A DNA stretch of 7,094 nt from Minisyncoccota bacterium (GTDB lineage Bacteria > Patescibacteria > Paceibacteria > UBA9973). Under the pieces are notes generated by a model. That model saw only the letters and a list, made by a program, of their open reading frames with translations. It was not told where the DNA came from and did no database searches. Every line of letters starts with the position of its first letter. Positions within the stretch are counted from its first letter, which is position 1. Location of the stretch: the NCBI GenBank assembly GCA_028696935.1, contig JAQVGE010000048.1, positions 1 through 7,094 of the forward strand, written 5' to 3'. The translations under genes were made by a program, and so were the position numbers. Shown one piece after another: positions 5,968 to 7,094 of the stretch.

Positions 5968-7026
5968 ATGGAACATAAAAAATATATTGAAGATATAATT
6001 ACAAACTTGATAAATCAAGATGGTTCGGATTTACATTTAGGAGCTTTGAGAAAACCAACAATTAGAGTAAATGGCCAACTTATTCAAATGGTGAATCAGA
6101 AGGCTCTAACTCAAGATGATATGATTGGTATTTTGAAAGTAATTCTCGGCACTGAAAAGATGGAAGAATTTCTAGAAAAAAAGGAGGCCGATTTTTCTTA
6201 TACCTTTAAAGAAGATTATCATTTGAGATGTAATGCTTTCTTTCAGCAGGGACTTATTGGGTTGGCTCTTAGATTAATTCCGAAGATTAAATCTTTTGAA
6301 GAGTTAAATTTGCCCACAGTTTTACAAGGTTTCACTCGAAAGAAACAAGGATTTTTCTTAGTTGTTGGTCCAATTGGGCAAGGTAAGTCAACGACCCTTT
6401 CAACAATGATTGATACTATTAATAAAGAAAGAAGTTGTCATATAGTGACGATTGAAGATCCTGTTGAATTCGTCTACAAAGAAGACAAAGCAATCATCAA
6501 CCAACGAGAAGTCGGAATAGATACACAAGATTTTTCTATTGCCTTAAAATCTGTTTTTCGTGAAGATGTCAATGTTATCTTGATTGGGGAGATGCGAAAT
6601 CTAGAAACAATTGCTTCTGCCGTAACAGCCGCAGAGACTGGACACCTAGTTTTATCAACACTTCATACAAACAATGCCGCTCAAACTATTGACCGTATTA
6701 TTGATTCCTTTCCACCAGGTCAGCAAGAGCAGGTTAGACTACAGCTAGCTTCAAGTTTACTGGGAGTTTTTTCTCAAAGATTAGTCCCTCGTATTTCAGG
6801 AGGACGAATTCCTGCTTACGAACTCCTTATTAATAATAATGCAGTCGCAAACCTTATTCGAGAAAAGAGAACTCATGAAATAAATACAGTTATAGAAACT
6901 TCATCAGGCGAGGGGATGATTGATATGAATAGATCATTAGTTGACCTTGTTTCTCGTGGTGAAATCAGTATTGAAAATGCTTATCAATATTCTATTAACC
7001 CTAAGGGTCTTGAACGAATGCTATAA
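5968..7026 (+). CDS. pilT: Type IV pilus retraction ATPase PilT
   Basis: This 352-residue hexameric cytoplasmic ATPase drives pilus depolymerisation and retraction. It lacks the long N-terminal domain of PilB, as expected for PilT (usually about 340-370 residues). An N-terminal PAS-like region with GSDLHLG (19-25) is followed by the ATPase core: Walker A GPIGQGKST (134-142), Asp box TIEDPVEF (161-168), Walker B region DVNVILIGEMRN (200-211) and His box TGHLVLSTLHTN (224-235). The PilT-specific retraction motif (AIRNLIRE in model proteins) appears as AVANLIRE (292-299). No tetracysteine is present, again as expected. Variations on the textbook motifs are I136/Q138 in Walker A, and V201, N202 and N211 around Walker B; the catalytic Lys, Glu and His are kept. 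The stop of the response regulator is followed by an overlapping TAA/ATG, which suggests translational coupling. Confidence 0.95.
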   Translation: MEHKKYIEDIITNLINQDGSDLHLGALRKPTIRVNGQLIQMVNQKALTQDDMIGILKVILGTEKMEEFLEKKEADFSYTFKEDYHLRCNAFFQQGLIGLALRLIPKIKSFEELNLPTVLQGFTRKKQGFFLVVGPIGQGKSTTLSTMIDTINKERSCHIVTIEDPVEFVYKEDKAIINQREVGIDTQDFSIALKSVFREDVNVILIGEMRNLETIASAVTAAETGHLVLSTLHTNNAAQTIDRIIDSFPPGQQEQVRLQLASSLLGVFSQRLVPRISGGRIPAYELLINNNAVANLIREKRTHEINTVIETSSGEGMIDMNRSLVDLVSRGEISIENAYQYSINPKGLERML

Positions 7027-7031
7027 AAATT

Positions 7032-7094
7032 ATGTTATTTAAATACGAAGCCATTACAAATACAGGAGAGAAAAAAATTGGAACAGTTGATGCT
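7032..7094 (+). CDS. pilC: Start of type IV pilus platform protein PilC (GspF family), truncated by window end
   Basis: An open frame begins at ATG 5 bases after the pilT stop and continues to the window edge (21 codons). It reads MLFKYEAITNTGEKKIGTVD and then A. This fits the N-terminus of PilC/GspF proteins, which start with a short aromatic-rich strand (here F3, Y5, A7) followed by a Gly-containing turn and a G-x-hydrophobic-x-A strand. PilC is the polytopic inner-membrane platform on which PilB and PilT act, and pilT-pilC adjacency is common. Only a fraction of the gene is visible, so the identity rests on this short match plus position. Confidence 0.75.
   Translation, partial: MLFKYEAITNTGEKKIGTVDA

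Noticed and set aside
733..7026. Recoded TGA (genetic code 25, as in some Patescibacteria)
   Set aside because: All genes read through fully with the standard code and none needs an in-frame TGA, so there is no evidence for recoding here.

Overview
This window is an AT-rich, densely packed bacterial segment holding most of the cytoplasmic and inner-membrane core of a type IV pilus (T4P). A divergently transcribed competence gene lies at its left end. The gene order is comFC (minus strand), then pilM, a pilN-like gene, a pilO-like gene, a PilP-like/fibronectin-like gene, pilB, a single-domain response regulator, pilT, and the first 21 codons of pilC, which runs off the right edge. The standard genetic code is enough: all reading frames are intact, and all eight complete genes end in TAA.

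The protein sequences most resemble Candidate Phyla Radiation (Patescibacteria, Parcubacteria-like) T4P clusters. The pointers are a small anchored protein with a GRENPFAPI motif and a C-terminal fibronectin-type-III-like domain where pilP would normally sit, a PilB whose zinc tetracysteine motif is reduced, a CheY-like protein between pilB and pilT, no secretin gene (pilQ) after pilO/pilP, and short A+T-rich junctions. The lineage is inferred from remembered family features, not from a search.

Layout: 15-689 is comFC on the minus strand. 690-732 is a 43-base divergent intergenic region with stacked -10-like hexamers and a perfect 12-base palindrome. 733-3775 is pilM-pilN-pilO-PilP-like, the alignment/platform module, with gaps of 1-9 bases. 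3778-5502 is pilB, the extension ATPase. 5503-5572 is the only sizeable gap inside the pilus cluster; it carries an A/T hairpin and a perfect TATAAT placed so that the next mRNA could be leaderless. 5573-7026 is response regulator plus pilT, the retraction ATPase, and 7032 onward is pilC, the platform protein.

How the genes may work together: PilM (cytoplasmic, actin-like) should bind the N-terminal tail of PilN. PilN and PilO should pair through their coiled coils and ferredoxin-like folds outside the membrane. The NPF/FN3 protein probably takes the PilP position. PilB and PilT drive extension and retraction through PilC, and the receiver protein may tune the motors. ComFC next door suggests the pilus may serve DNA uptake. 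No gene in the window has a recognisable Shine-Dalgarno sequence. No pilin, prepilin peptidase, RNA gene, CRISPR array or mobile element is visible.
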